NCBI GenBank assembly: GCA_947624405.1
Contig: CANQKB010000029.1
Coordinates: 1-15,030, forward strand
DNA: 15,030 bases
Source: an uncultured Clostridia bacterium
GTDB lineage: Bacteria > Bacillota > Clostridia > TANB77 > CAG-508
Reading direction: 5' to 3'
This document shows positions 9,363 to 14,923 of this stretch, piece after piece. The notes under the pieces were generated by a model that had not been told where the DNA came from, ran no database searches, and saw nothing but the letters and a program-made list of their open reading frames with translations. The translations under genes were made by a program, and so were the position numbers. Position 1 is the first letter of the stretch; each line of letters begins with the position of its first letter.

Positions 9363-9365
9363 CCG
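9363..9365 (-). other. CGG frameshift site 1 in feoB
   Basis: Coding strand GTA CGG AAC becomes GTA (C) GGA ACT when C 9365 is skipped. This restores GIPVVGTIANK, the G5-like end of the FeoB G domain. Without the shift translation stops seven codons after CGG... precisely at the TAA that follows RNYC. Confidence 0.82.
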
Positions 9366-9910
9366 TACAACAGGAATGCCTAAAATTTTAGAAAGTGCAG
9401 ATAAATTCACTTTAATAGATTTTTTCTTAGCTTCATCTAGTAAATTTACACATAGTATAACATTGGGGGTCATTTCTAAAATCTGCAAAACCAAATTCAA
9501 ATTTCTCTCTAAACAAGTAGCATCAACAACAATAACGCAAGCATCAGAACCACCAAAGCATATGTAATCTCTTGCAATTTCTTCTTCTTGAGAATTAGAC
9601 ATAAGCGAATAAGTTCCAGGCAAATCAACTAATAATATCTTTTCATCATTGTAATTACATAAGCCATACGCGTTAGAAACAGTCTTACCAGGCCAATTAC
9701 CAGTGTGCTGATGCATACCAGTTAGATTGTTAAAAATGCTAGTTTTTCCAACATTTGGATTACCAGCGAATGCAACTGTATAATTACAGCCAATAGCTTT
9801 TTCAAAGACATCCTGCTTCATCATATCAGTTCCAGTAGAACTTGCAGTAAGTCCCATTAACATCACTCCTCTTAATTTATTTTTAGATAAATGAGTAGGA
9901 AGTAAAATTC

Positions 9911-10136
9911 CTACTCCTGTACTTCTATCAAACATGTAGATTCTTTTCGCAAAGCAATCAACGAACCACGTACTTCATATGCTATTGGATCACCAGAGGG
10001 GCTTTTAAGTACGGGTGTAATCCATGTACCTTTGATAATACCTAAGTCCTGTAATCTTCTTTTTAAAGGACCGTGTAAATTTTATTTCTAGTATCTTACA
10101 AGATTTTCCTAGAGGTATATTATATAAAATATTCAT
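9911..10136 (-). CDS. feoA: FeoA, interrupted by one CGG +1 frameshift
   Basis: Small SH3-like cytoplasmic partner of FeoB. With one base skipped it gives 74 residues: MNILYNIPLGKSC, then a core GPLKRRLQDLGIIKGT, then LKSPSGDPIAYEVRGSLIALRKE and CLIEVQE. The R(R)LxDLG, GDPI and RG...LR(K)E blocks are typical FeoA motifs, and the length is normal for the family. The frame breaks after residue 21 (Thr): ACA CGG TCC becomes ACA (C) GGT CCT, giving the Gly-Pro expected before KRRLQDLG. The unshifted frame yields an unrelated tail. ATG 10136 has a G-rich but atypical site (GGGGG, about 10150-10154). feoB starts 53 bases downstream, so the two form one operon. Confidence 0.85.
10071..10073 (-). other. 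CGG frameshift site in feoA
   Basis: Coding strand ACA CGG TCC becomes ACA (C) GGT CCT when C 10073 is skipped, joining EIKFT to GPLKRRLQDLG. It is the only CGG in this short gene. Confidence 0.8.
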
Positions 10137-10182
10137 ATCTTAAGTAACCCCCAAAGTAAAAAGTTCAGTTTTCTTATAATAT

Positions 10183-10212
10183 TTTATACAAAAAACATAA
10201 TAAGGGTTACAA
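10183..10212 (-). promoter_or_regulatory. candidate feoAB promoter
   Basis: Minus strand TTGTAA (10207-10212) and TATAAA (10183-10188) with an 18-base spacer. It starts in the T tract of the preceding terminator and would give a leader of about 40 bases. I see no convincing Fur box. Confidence 0.5.
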
Positions 10213-10238
10213 AAATACGCACTTAAAATAAGTGCGTA
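10211..10238 (-). terminator. intrinsic terminator of the spore-coat gene pair
   Basis: TACGCACTTA (10216-10225) and TAAGTGCGTA (10229-10238) form a perfect 10-bp stem with a 3-base loop. On the minus strand it is followed by a T run (10211-10216), five bases after the cotF-type stop codon. Confidence 0.85.
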
Positions 10239-10242
10239 AAAT

Positions 10243-10494
10243 CTAGCAACATATATTTGCATATTTTTGTTTAGTAGTATCAATTTTTTGTTTTTCAGCT
10301 TCTTCGGTTTTATACCATCCTTTTTCAGCCATTAAATTATATAGTTTATTTTGAATATTTAATGATTCTCTTAAAGCATCTTGGAAAGCTGAGTGAACTT
10401 CAGCTGTGGTAGACTCAAGTGAACCATGTAAGTATAAATCACAAACACCTTTAATAACTAATAATTCTTTTTCCATTAAATCTCTGTCTTCCAT
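10243..10494 (-). CDS. CotF-type spore coat protein
   Basis: An 83-residue protein resembling the Coat F family of spore coat proteins: an N-terminal helix MEDRDLMEKELLVIKGVCDLY and the family-typical C-terminal pattern NIQNKLYNLMAEKGWYKTEEAEKQKID...KQKYA. Coat F proteins form helical bundles in the spore coat or forespore compartment. ATG 10494 has GGAGGT (10501-10506) six bases before it; that site overlaps the end of the upstream gene, so the two are translated together. It ends just before a strong terminator. Its presence implies a spore-forming host. Confidence 0.85.
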   Translation of the reverse strand: MEDRDLMEKELLVIKGVCDLYLHGSLESTTAEVHSAFQDALRESLNIQNKLYNLMAEKGWYKTEEAEKQKIDTTKQKYANICC

Positions 10495-10505
10495 TCATTT
10501 ACCTC

Positions 10506-10679
10506 CTATAATAAACTTAAAAACTTGTTATATAGCTCTGTATGAGTTTTTTCAAGCTCAGCTATATAATTTGAAAGAGTTACGTCTTGTAATTGACTAG
10601 CAGTTTTTTTGCTACAAGATTTCATAAATTTTTCATGTCCAAGAGCATCTTCCACATACAATAATTCTTTACATGTCAT
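10506..10679 (-). CDS. small spore-coat-associated protein (57 aa)
   Basis: 57 residues: MTCKELLYVEDALGHEKFMK, then SCSKKTASQLQDVTLSNYIAELEKTHTELYNKFLSLL. It is helical and amphipathic. Proteins of this type are commonly found next to CotF-type genes in Clostridia, and the arrangement here agrees: the stop is 11 bases before the cotF-type start, within its ribosome-binding site. ATG 10679 follows GGTGGTG (10687-10693) by seven bases. The role is inferred from context. Confidence 0.75.
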   Translation of the reverse strand: MTCKELLYVEDALGHEKFMKSCSKKTASQLQDVTLSNYIAELEKTHTELYNKFLSLL

Positions 10680-10721
10680 AATTTATCACCACCTAATATA
10701 AGTATTTGTAAATTTTAGGAA

Positions 10722-10727
10722 ATTATA
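10722..10727 (-). promoter_or_regulatory. possible -10 element of the spore-coat operon
   Basis: TATAAT on the minus strand, about 43 bases before the 57-aa gene, in the context CGTATAATTT. No good -35 TTGACA lies at the right distance, which would fit a sporulation sigma factor, but the sequence does not settle which. Confidence 0.35.
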
Positions 10728-10753
10728 CGAAAAAATGAAGAGTGGAGTTATGG

Positions 10754-10782
10754 TTGTAAAAATATATTATATATGTTAAAAT
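10754..10782 (+). promoter_or_regulatory. candidate promoter of the TIGR04076-type gene
   Basis: TTGTAA (10754-10759) and TAAAAT (10777-10782) with a 17-base spacer. It lies in the divergent intergenic region shared with the spore-coat operon. Confidence 0.55.
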
Positions 10783-10818
10783 ATGATTAAACGATTAATA
10801 AGGGGAAGGAATGATAGT

Positions 10819-11082
10819 ATGGAACAAAAAAATATAAAATTAACTATAATGAAAAGTAAATGTAGAAGTGGATATTTTAAAGAAGGAGATGTGTTCATTT
10901 TAAAAGATGATATATGTCCACCATTATGTGCAGAATTATGGAATAATATTTATCATTATGTCTTTGCTTTGCAAAATGGTGCAATGTTGGATTGTGGAAA
11001 TACACGTGAGAAATTTTTTGATGCGAAATGTCCAGATGAAGAAAGAGTTTGGATACATGGTGAAGTAATAGATGAAGACTAA
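10819..11082 (+). CDS. TIGR04076-family small protein
   Basis: Using ATG 10819 the product is 87 residues: MEQKNIKLTIMKSKCRSGYFKEGDVF, then CPPLCAELWNNIYHYVFALQNGAMLDCGN, then FDAKCPDEERVWIHGE. This matches the pattern of the TIGR04076 family: an N-terminal beta strand, conserved Cys residues, the ELWN..YPYVFALQNG block and the FDA.CPD motif. The family has no established function; the conserved cysteines suggest metal or redox chemistry. GGAAGGA (10804-10810) lies eight bases before this ATG, so it is preferred over the longer frame from 10783, which begins at the -10 box. One copy of a repeated promoter cassette follows directly. Confidence 0.82.
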   Translation: MEQKNIKLTIMKSKCRSGYFKEGDVFILKDDICPPLCAELWNNIYHYVFALQNGAMLDCGNTREKFFDAKCPDEERVWIHGEVIDED

Positions 11083-11185
11083 AAAAAGAGCTTGACAATG
11101 GGTAAAGATATGTTATAAATTTAAGGTGCAATAAAGATAGGCAGGTTGTGAAGAAAAAATAAGAGAAAATGCAAAAAGATGATAA
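11083..11185 (+). repeat. promoter-leader repeat, copy R1
   Basis: Begins AAAAAAGAGCTTGACAATG and continues through TTGACA (11092-11097), TATAAA (11114-11119), a shared CAATAAAGATAG block, GGTTGTGAAG, and ends at AAAATGCAA (ATG 11169). Copy R2 at 14347-14460 follows the same order with nearly the same spacing (TTGACA to ATG 77 versus 78 bases). Confidence 0.7.
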
Positions 11186-11198
11186 AAAAGTAATAAAT

Positions 11199-11248
11199 TT
11201 GCACATACGGTGCAAAAACTTGACAAAATATAAAAAGAAGTATATAAT
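11199..11248 (+). promoter_or_regulatory. strong promoter of the ATPase gene with adjacent inverted repeat
   Basis: TTGACA (11220-11225) and TATAAT (11243-11248) with a 17-base spacer is a perfect sigma-A promoter. TTGCAC (11199-11204) and GTGCAA (11210-11215) form an inverted repeat just before the -35 box and could be an operator. The predicted start at about 11255 leaves almost no leader. Confidence 0.82.
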
Positions 11249-11256
11249 TACCTTAG

Positions 11257-12459
11257 GTGATTAAGGTGATAAATAGAGATGAATACTTAAATAAGTTAAT
11301 AAATTTTAAAGATAAAGAACTTATAAAAGTTGTGACAGGGATAAGAAGATGTGGAAAATCAACGCTATTTGATATATATATAGAATATTTATTACAAAAT
11401 GGAGTTATGCCAGAACAGATAATAAGATTAAACTTAGAAGATCCTATATATTACGAAATAGACAGCTATTTAAAGCTATATAATTATATTAAGGAAAAAA
11501 TGCAAAAAGAAAAAATGAACTATATTTTTATAGATGAAGTGCAGAATATTCCAGAGTTTCAAAAAGCAGTAGATGGATTATACATTCAAAAAAATGCAGA
11601 TATTTATATAACAGGTTCAAATGCTTATTTATTATCAGGGGAATTAGCAACATTATTATCTGGTAGATATGTAGAAATCAAAATGCTACCATTATCATTT
11701 AAGGAATATATATCAGCAAATCCCGATGAAAAAAATATTGATAGGCTGTATCAAAAATATATATCTCAAGGATCATTTCCATATACATTAAATTTGAATA
11801 ATATAGATGACGTGGATATGTATATAAAAGGAATATATGATTCAATAATATTAAAAGATGTTATGGCAAGGAAAAATTTTCAAGATATGCAAATGTTACA
11901 AAGTATAATACATTTTATGTTAGATAATATTGGTAATTTATATTCAACTAATAAAATAGCTGATACAATGACAACAAATGGAAGAAAAATAAGTGTGCAT
12001 ACTGTAGAAAGTTATTTGACGGCTTTAACGGAATCATTTGTCTTGTATAAAGCTACTAGATATGATATAAAAGGAAAGCAATATTTGAAAACAGGAGATA
12101 AATACTATGTTGCAGATTTAGGATTAAGATATTTTATATTGGGAAGAAAAGAGCAAGGCAGAGGACATATACTTGAGAATGTAGTTTATTTAGAACTTTT
12201 GAGAAGAGGCTATGATGTATATGTAGGAAAAACAGATGAATATGAAGTAGATTTTGTAGCAATAAATAGTAAAGGAATAGAATATTATCAAGTAGCTGAG
12301 ACAGTACGAGATAAAGCAACACTAGAAAGAGAGATACGAGCATTAGATATGATAAGGGATCATTATCCAAAGTGTTTGTTAACAATGGATTTAGATCCGG
12401 AAGTATCATATAATGGGATAAGAAAAATAAATGTGTTGGATTGGTTAGTGGGTAATTGA
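11257..12459 (+). CDS. AAA-type ATPase with C-terminal DUF4143 nuclease-like domain
   Basis: 400 residues. Walker A GIRRCGKST lies at 28-36, Walker B YIFIDEVQNI at about 89-98, and a sensor-like YITGSNAYLLSGELATLLSGR near 117-137. The C-terminal region GHILENVVYLELLRRGYDVYV...EVDFVA...EYYQVAETV has the E-(D)-(QxA) spacing of a PD-(D/E)XK fold. This AAA_14 plus DUF4143 architecture is common in bacteria and archaea, often in variable loci; its role is not established. The start is GTG 11257, or GTG 11266, which has AGGTG (11255-11259) six bases before it. With the promoter at 11220-11248 the mRNA would be leaderless or carry about 10 bases. Monocistronic, with no CGG codon. Confidence 0.88.
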   Translation: MIKVINRDEYLNKLINFKDKELIKVVTGIRRCGKSTLFDIYIEYLLQNGVMPEQIIRLNLEDPIYYEIDSYLKLYNYIKEKMQKEKMNYIFIDEVQNIPEFQKAVDGLYIQKNADIYITGSNAYLLSGELATLLSGRYVEIKMLPLSFKEYISANPDEKNIDRLYQKYISQGSFPYTLNLNNIDDVDMYIKGIYDSIILKDVMARKNFQDMQMLQSIIHFMLDNIGNLYSTNKIADTMTTNGRKISVHTVESYLTALTESFVLYKATRYDIKGKQYLKTGDKYYVADLGLRYFILGRKEQGRGHILENVVYLELLRRGYDVYVGKTDEYEVDFVAINSKGIEYYQVAETVRDKATLEREIRALDMIRDHYPKCLLTMDLDPEVSYNGIRKINVLDWLVGN

Positions 12460-12509
12460 ATGTAATAAGATAAAATAAAATGATTTGTATATGACAACAC
12501 TTTTTCGCA

Positions 12510-12539
12510 TTGACGTGATTACAAAGCCATACGTATAAT
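12510..12539 (+). promoter_or_regulatory. rightward promoter of the small-RNA locus
   Basis: TTGACG (12510-12515) and TATAAT (12534-12539) with an 18-base spacer. Start predicted near 12546, pointing toward the leftward promoter at 12668-12697. No open frame of useful length follows, so the product is probably RNA. Confidence 0.6.
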
Positions 12540-12565
12540 TTACATAGAATGGATTAATAGACATA

Positions 12566-12614
12566 TAAAATAAAAAGAACGACACATTTGCTTTTCGCCT
12601 AGCGATGTGCCGTT
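12566..12614 (-). terminator. terminator of the leftward small RNA
   Basis: A 10-bp stem, AACGACACAT with ATGTGCCGTT, holds a small inner stem and is followed on the minus strand by CTTTTTATTTTA. On the plus strand the same hairpin is followed only by TATTT, so it should act mainly leftward. Confidence 0.7.
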
Positions 12615-12661
12615 ATTTACCAAGTTGGTGGTAACCACATTTCTACGGTTACCTATTTCCT
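12566..12661 (-). ncRNA. predicted structured small RNA, possibly antisense regulator
   Basis: Predicted leftward transcript of about 95 nt from the promoter at 12668-12697. It contains one hairpin (GGTAACC 12630-12636 with GGTTACC 12647-12653), a short palindrome ACCAAGTTGGT (12619-12629), and a terminator stem (AACGACACAT 12578-12587 with ATGTGCCGTT 12605-12614, one wobble pair, inner CGC/GCG stem) followed by a T run. A rightward promoter faces it, so both strands are probably transcribed. This layout fits type I toxin-antitoxin or sRNA loci, but no toxin peptide is recognised. I cannot place it in a named RNA family. Confidence 0.6.
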
Positions 12662-12667
12662 ATCTTT

Positions 12668-12697
12668 ATTATACAACAAAATGAGCTAAAAAGTCAA
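12668..12697 (-). promoter_or_regulatory. leftward promoter of the small RNA
   Basis: Minus strand TTGACT (12692-12697) and TATAAT (12668-12673) with an 18-base spacer. Start predicted near 12661. Confidence 0.68.
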
Positions 12698-12699
12698 TA

Positions 12700-12940
12700 G
12701 AAAAATAAAAGAGTTCAGGGGAAATTTCATGAAATATTATAATTTCTAATACTTCCAATAACTTCCAAACGTGTCTAGGATTTTTGCTACACAGTTGTAC
12801 AATTATAAAATATATTATCCAGACGTATGGGTGAAAGAATACAAAGAAAAGAAGTAAAAACACTTAAATATTTTTTGACTGGAAATTAAAAAAAATCTTT
12901 TTTTTATAAATAAAAAAATAGGTGCTAAATGTCAAGCATA
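12700..12940. other. A/T-rich intergenic stretch without a supported gene
   Basis: Only short, unconvincing open frames occur on either strand. A 20-codon plus-strand frame ending TLKYFLTGN has no ribosome-binding site. A 64-codon minus-strand frame is mostly Phe, Leu and Val from A/T-rich sequence. I see no structured RNA, and only the inverted pair GTCAA/TTGAC at about 12930-12949. Confidence 0.5.
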
Positions 12941-12944
12941 TTTA

Positions 12945-12988
12945 TTGACTTTTTTTGTTTCAAATGATATATATATATATATTATAAT
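12945..12988 (+). promoter_or_regulatory. promoter with an alternating AT tract
   Basis: TTGACT (12945-12950) is followed after 17 bases by TATATA (12968-12973), which starts an alternating AT tract ending at TATAAT (12983-12988). The -35 box fits TATATA, while the better -10 box TATAAT has no good -35 at the right distance. Tract length would change the alignment. Confidence 0.5.
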
Positions 12989-13012
12989 AGAAAAAGAAGG
13001 GAGAATTTTTTG

Positions 13013-13495
13013 ATGAAAAAGCCAGTAATAATAGCAATTATAGCTGTGGTAATAATAGTTGCAATATTAGGAGTAATTTTTATTAATTTAAACAAAGAAA
13101 AAAATTCTATTACGGCTTCGAGTTTTTATGATACTATGTCTCAAAAAGGCTATAGTGTTCAAGATGCAACTAATCAATTTTCAGCTTATAATTACATAAA
13201 ACAAGCATATATAGCTATTAGTGAAGATGCTAATTATCAAATTGAGTTTTATGAACTTCAAGACGCTTCTTATGCAACAAATTTTTATAATAATAATAAA
13301 TCTAATTTTGAATCATCAAAAGGAAGTACATCTGCTGAAACAAGTGTAGGTTTAAAGAATTATGCAAAATATACTTTATCATCAAATGGTAAATATATGG
13401 TGGTTTCAAGAATAGATAATACTGTTATATATGTTGATGTAGAGGCTAACTATAAAGATAACGTTAAATCTATATTAGATGAATTAGGATATTAA
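13013..13495 (+). CDS. membrane-anchored extracytoplasmic protein, unknown function
   Basis: 160 residues from ATG 13013, with AAGGGAG (12997-13003) nine bases before it. The alternative TTG 13010 adds one residue. MKKP is followed by one hydrophobic helix (about 4-26) and then a soluble domain rich in Ser, Asn and Tyr facing outward. There is no lipobox Cys, so it is a signal anchor and not a lipoprotein. I do not recognise the domain; the pattern ASSFYDTMSQKGYSVQDATNQF...LKNYAKYTLSSNGKYMVVSRIDNTVIYVDV suggests a small alpha/beta fold. The DUF3592-type gene follows after 17 bases, so the two are probably one operon for envelope proteins. Confidence 0.72.
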   Translation: MKKPVIIAIIAVVIIVAILGVIFINLNKEKNSITASSFYDTMSQKGYSVQDATNQFSAYNYIKQAYIAISEDANYQIEFYELQDASYATNFYNNNKSNFESSKGSTSAETSVGLKNYAKYTLSSNGKYMVVSRIDNTVIYVDVEANYKDNVKSILDELGY

Positions 13496-13512
13496 ATTAG
13501 GAGAAAATAAAG

Positions 13513-13974
13513 ATGAATACATTAGTGTTTGTAATTATGTTTTCAGGAATTTGGGCTTTAATTGGAGTAATTTTCTTTGTAATAGGAATTGCACTACTTA
13601 ATAATAGGAAAAAGAAGGAAATAAATTGCACTTCAAAAACTTATGGGAAAGTAACAGATCTAGTTAGACACGAAAATTATAACGAAGATGGTGGATATAG
13701 TACAAGTTGGCACCCAGTGATTGAATATAATGTAGGAGAGCTTAAATTTATAAAAGAATCTGTATATGGAAGTTCACAATCAAAATATGCAATAGGACAA
13801 GATGTAGAAATATATTATAATCCAGAAGATTATAATGAATACTATATAGTAGGAGATACTTTGCCAAAAACATTAGCGACAATTTTTACTATTGTAGGGA
13901 TAGGAGCAATAATTATAGCTGTATTTTCTGCAATATTAATACTATTGAATAAAAATGAAAAAATATATTATTAA
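13513..13974 (+). CDS. DUF3592-type membrane protein
   Basis: 153 residues with a membrane helix at about 5-28 and another at about 122-145. The central soluble domain, TYGKVTDLVRHENY...WHPVIEYNVGELKFIKES...YAIGQDVEIYYNPEDYNEYYI, matches the DUF3592 pattern: G.V......Y.P...Y...G...........G..V.V.YNP.......... Function of the family is unknown. ATG 13513 has AGGAG (13499-13503) nine bases before it. It is downstream of the anchored protein and probably cotranscribed with it. Base and codon use are the same as in its neighbours. Confidence 0.78.
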   Translation: MNTLVFVIMFSGIWALIGVIFFVIGIALLNNRKKKEINCTSKTYGKVTDLVRHENYNEDGGYSTSWHPVIEYNVGELKFIKESVYGSSQSKYAIGQDVEIYYNPEDYNEYYIVGDTLPKTLATIFTIVGIGAIIIAVFSAILILLNKNEKIYY

Positions 13975-14048
13975 TTAATGCATCTAGTCAAGTTAATTTA
14001 AAAGTGAAAGTTATTAATCCACTTAATTTTATTATGGAAGTGATTTAA

Positions 14049-14249
14049 ATGGGAGAAACTTTAAGGGAATTAGAAAGAGTTAGAGAAAAAGGATTTAAAA
14101 TATTAAAAGAGAATTTAAGTCCGAAAGAATTGATAGAATTTTTACAAATTATAAGTAATGGTACTGGAGATTATACAAAAGAAAAGTATGAAAGCCCAGA
14201 AGAATTAACAATAGAAGATTTTGAAAAATATATGGCAGAAAACAATTAA
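14049..14249 (+). CDS. 66-aa protein with GDYTKE motif, antitoxin-like
   Basis: MGETLRELERVREKGF...LSPKELIEFLQIISNGTGDYTKEKYE...LTIEDFEKYMAENN: two predicted helices around an FLQ....G.GDYTKE centre and an acidic C-terminal helix. Small proteins with this motif occur widely in bacteria and are sometimes found in toxin-antitoxin-like settings, but I cannot name the family and no toxin gene follows. GGAAGTG (14036-14042) lies six bases before ATG 14049. It could also be the third gene of the operon starting at 13013, 74 bases after the DUF3592-type gene. Confidence 0.65.
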   Translation: MGETLRELERVREKGFKILKENLSPKELIEFLQIISNGTGDYTKEKYESPEELTIEDFEKYMAENN

Positions 14250-14253
14250 TCAA

Positions 14254-14364
14254 ATGTTAATTGCACCTCCGTTTGCAACAAATAAATGTGTAGGAGTAGA
14301 AAGTATTGCAAGATTAGAGCGAGAATTACAACTGATTACATCACAATTTAAAAAAATAGCTTGA
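14254..14364 (+). CDS. possible 36-aa ORF or gene remnant
   Basis: ATG 14254 starts four bases after the preceding stop and gives MLIAPPFATNKCVGVESIARLERELQLI, ending SQFKKIA. The helix VESIARLERELQLI looks like a protein tail and may be a remnant of a larger gene. No ribosome-binding site is visible, and its last codons lie inside promoter-leader repeat R2, which argues for truncation by that repeat. Confidence 0.3.
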   Translation: MLIAPPFATNKCVGVESIARLERELQLITSQFKKIA

Positions 14365-14438
14365 CAATGTATGAAGATATGTTATAAAATAAAAATACAA
14401 TAAAGATAGATATGTTGTGAAGTAAATAAAAAGGAAAA

Positions 14439-14460
<22 letters not shown>
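14347..14460 (+). repeat. promoter-leader repeat, copy R2
   Basis: Closely matches R1 (11083-11185): AAAAAAATAGCTTGACAATG, TTGACA (14361-14366), TATAAA (14383-14388), CAATAAAGATAGA, TATGTTGTGAAG, then AAAATGCAA with ATG at 14439. Confidence 0.7.
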
Positions 14461-14525
<65 letters not shown>

Positions 14526-14555
14526 AGGTAATTTAATATACGAAAAATTGAATGT

Positions 14556-14627
14556 AAGGACACAGGGGCTTTATGTTGTTTTTGGTATGGTAGCAAAAGC
14601 AATGTAAAGTTTGCAATGTGTCTTTTT
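14556..14627 (+). terminator. long-range inverted repeat with T tract, weak terminator candidate
   Basis: AGGACACA (14557-14564) pairs with TGTGTCTT (14617-14624), one G-U pair, followed by a T run to 14627. The 52-base spacer makes simple intrinsic termination doubtful. It could close a structured RNA started at the R2 promoter. Confidence 0.35.
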
Positions 14628-14686
14628 GACGTGTGCAAACAATGGATTATGATTAGTGATTTCTTGCCACTAAGCTACATTATTTT

Positions 14687-14750
14687 CGCTAAGCTACCTG
14701 AGGAAATGATTTTAAAAATGCGTCGTTGCGTTCTCCAAGGCGTTTAAGCT
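14687..14750 (-). repeat. palindrome-family half element B (inverted copy)
   Basis: Starts CGCTAAGCTACCTGAGGAAAT and continues to CGTTGCGTTCTCC. It aligns with the reverse complement of element A (5739-5801) over its length, sharing GAGGAAAT, TTTTAAA and GTTCTCC. A second TAAGCTAC stands just upstream (14670-14677). Confidence 0.6.
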
Positions 14751-14810
14751 ATTTTGGTCTGTTAAATGATACATACGAATTTGAAACAGTGCAAGCAAAG
14801 GAATTAGTTG

Positions 14811-14872
14811 GTCGAACTCACTCCGATTTTTAAAACATTCCTCCACGCTTAGCTAGTTAAATGTTGCATTGT
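14811..14872 (+). repeat. palindrome-family half element C (direct copy)
   Basis: The segment with CCGATTTTTAAAACATTCCTC, CGCTTAGCTAGTTAAA and GTTGCATT aligns with the right half and flank of element A (5770-5810). With B it forms an imperfect inverted pair around 60 bases that carry no recognisable gene. Confidence 0.6.
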
Positions 14873-14923
14873 AACAATGGCTTTCAATTAAAAAATGTTG
14901 ATTTACGTGATAGTTATAATATG

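Larger units (their letters stand above)
8508..9857 (-). pseudogene. feoB: FeoB ferrous-iron transporter, 3'-truncated, three CGG frameshifts
   Basis: FeoB is the GTPase-coupled inner-membrane Fe(II) transporter. Start ATG 9857 gives MGLTASSTGTD with GAGGAG eight bases before it; another ATG at 9863 is too close to that site. Visible: G1 GNPNVGKTS (32-40), G2 region TGNWPGKT, G3 DLPGTYS, G4 NLLDE, the helical insertion domain, first membrane segment GIPIMLVFLAGIFWITIT, and the gate block [20 protein letters not shown]. Three single extra C bases (9365, 8860, 8742) break the frame before conserved glycines. Skipping them gives one continuous 448-residue protein with no stop or other shift. Similarity ends at KQALTMCMG, just before the usual FGCNA motif, and about 17 unrelated residues follow up to TGA inside the clpB -35 box. 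Roughly the last third is missing, so transport is unlikely even if the shifts are recoded. Confidence 0.88.

Noticed and set aside
5821..10136. Sequencing or polymerase slippage as the cause of the five shifts
   Set aside because: Slippage and homopolymer error change run length. Here a C is added before GG at each of five sites, in coding register every time. At 8860 the extra C follows CC and could be slippage, but the other four cannot. Read-level confirmation is still needed.
10137..10212. Fur box before feoA
   Set aside because: No GATAATNATTATC-like palindrome found; the A/T stretch alone is not evidence.
12669..12863. 64-codon minus-strand open frame
   Set aside because: Phe/Leu/Val-rich from A/T composition, no ribosome-binding site, and it overlaps the leftward small-RNA promoter.
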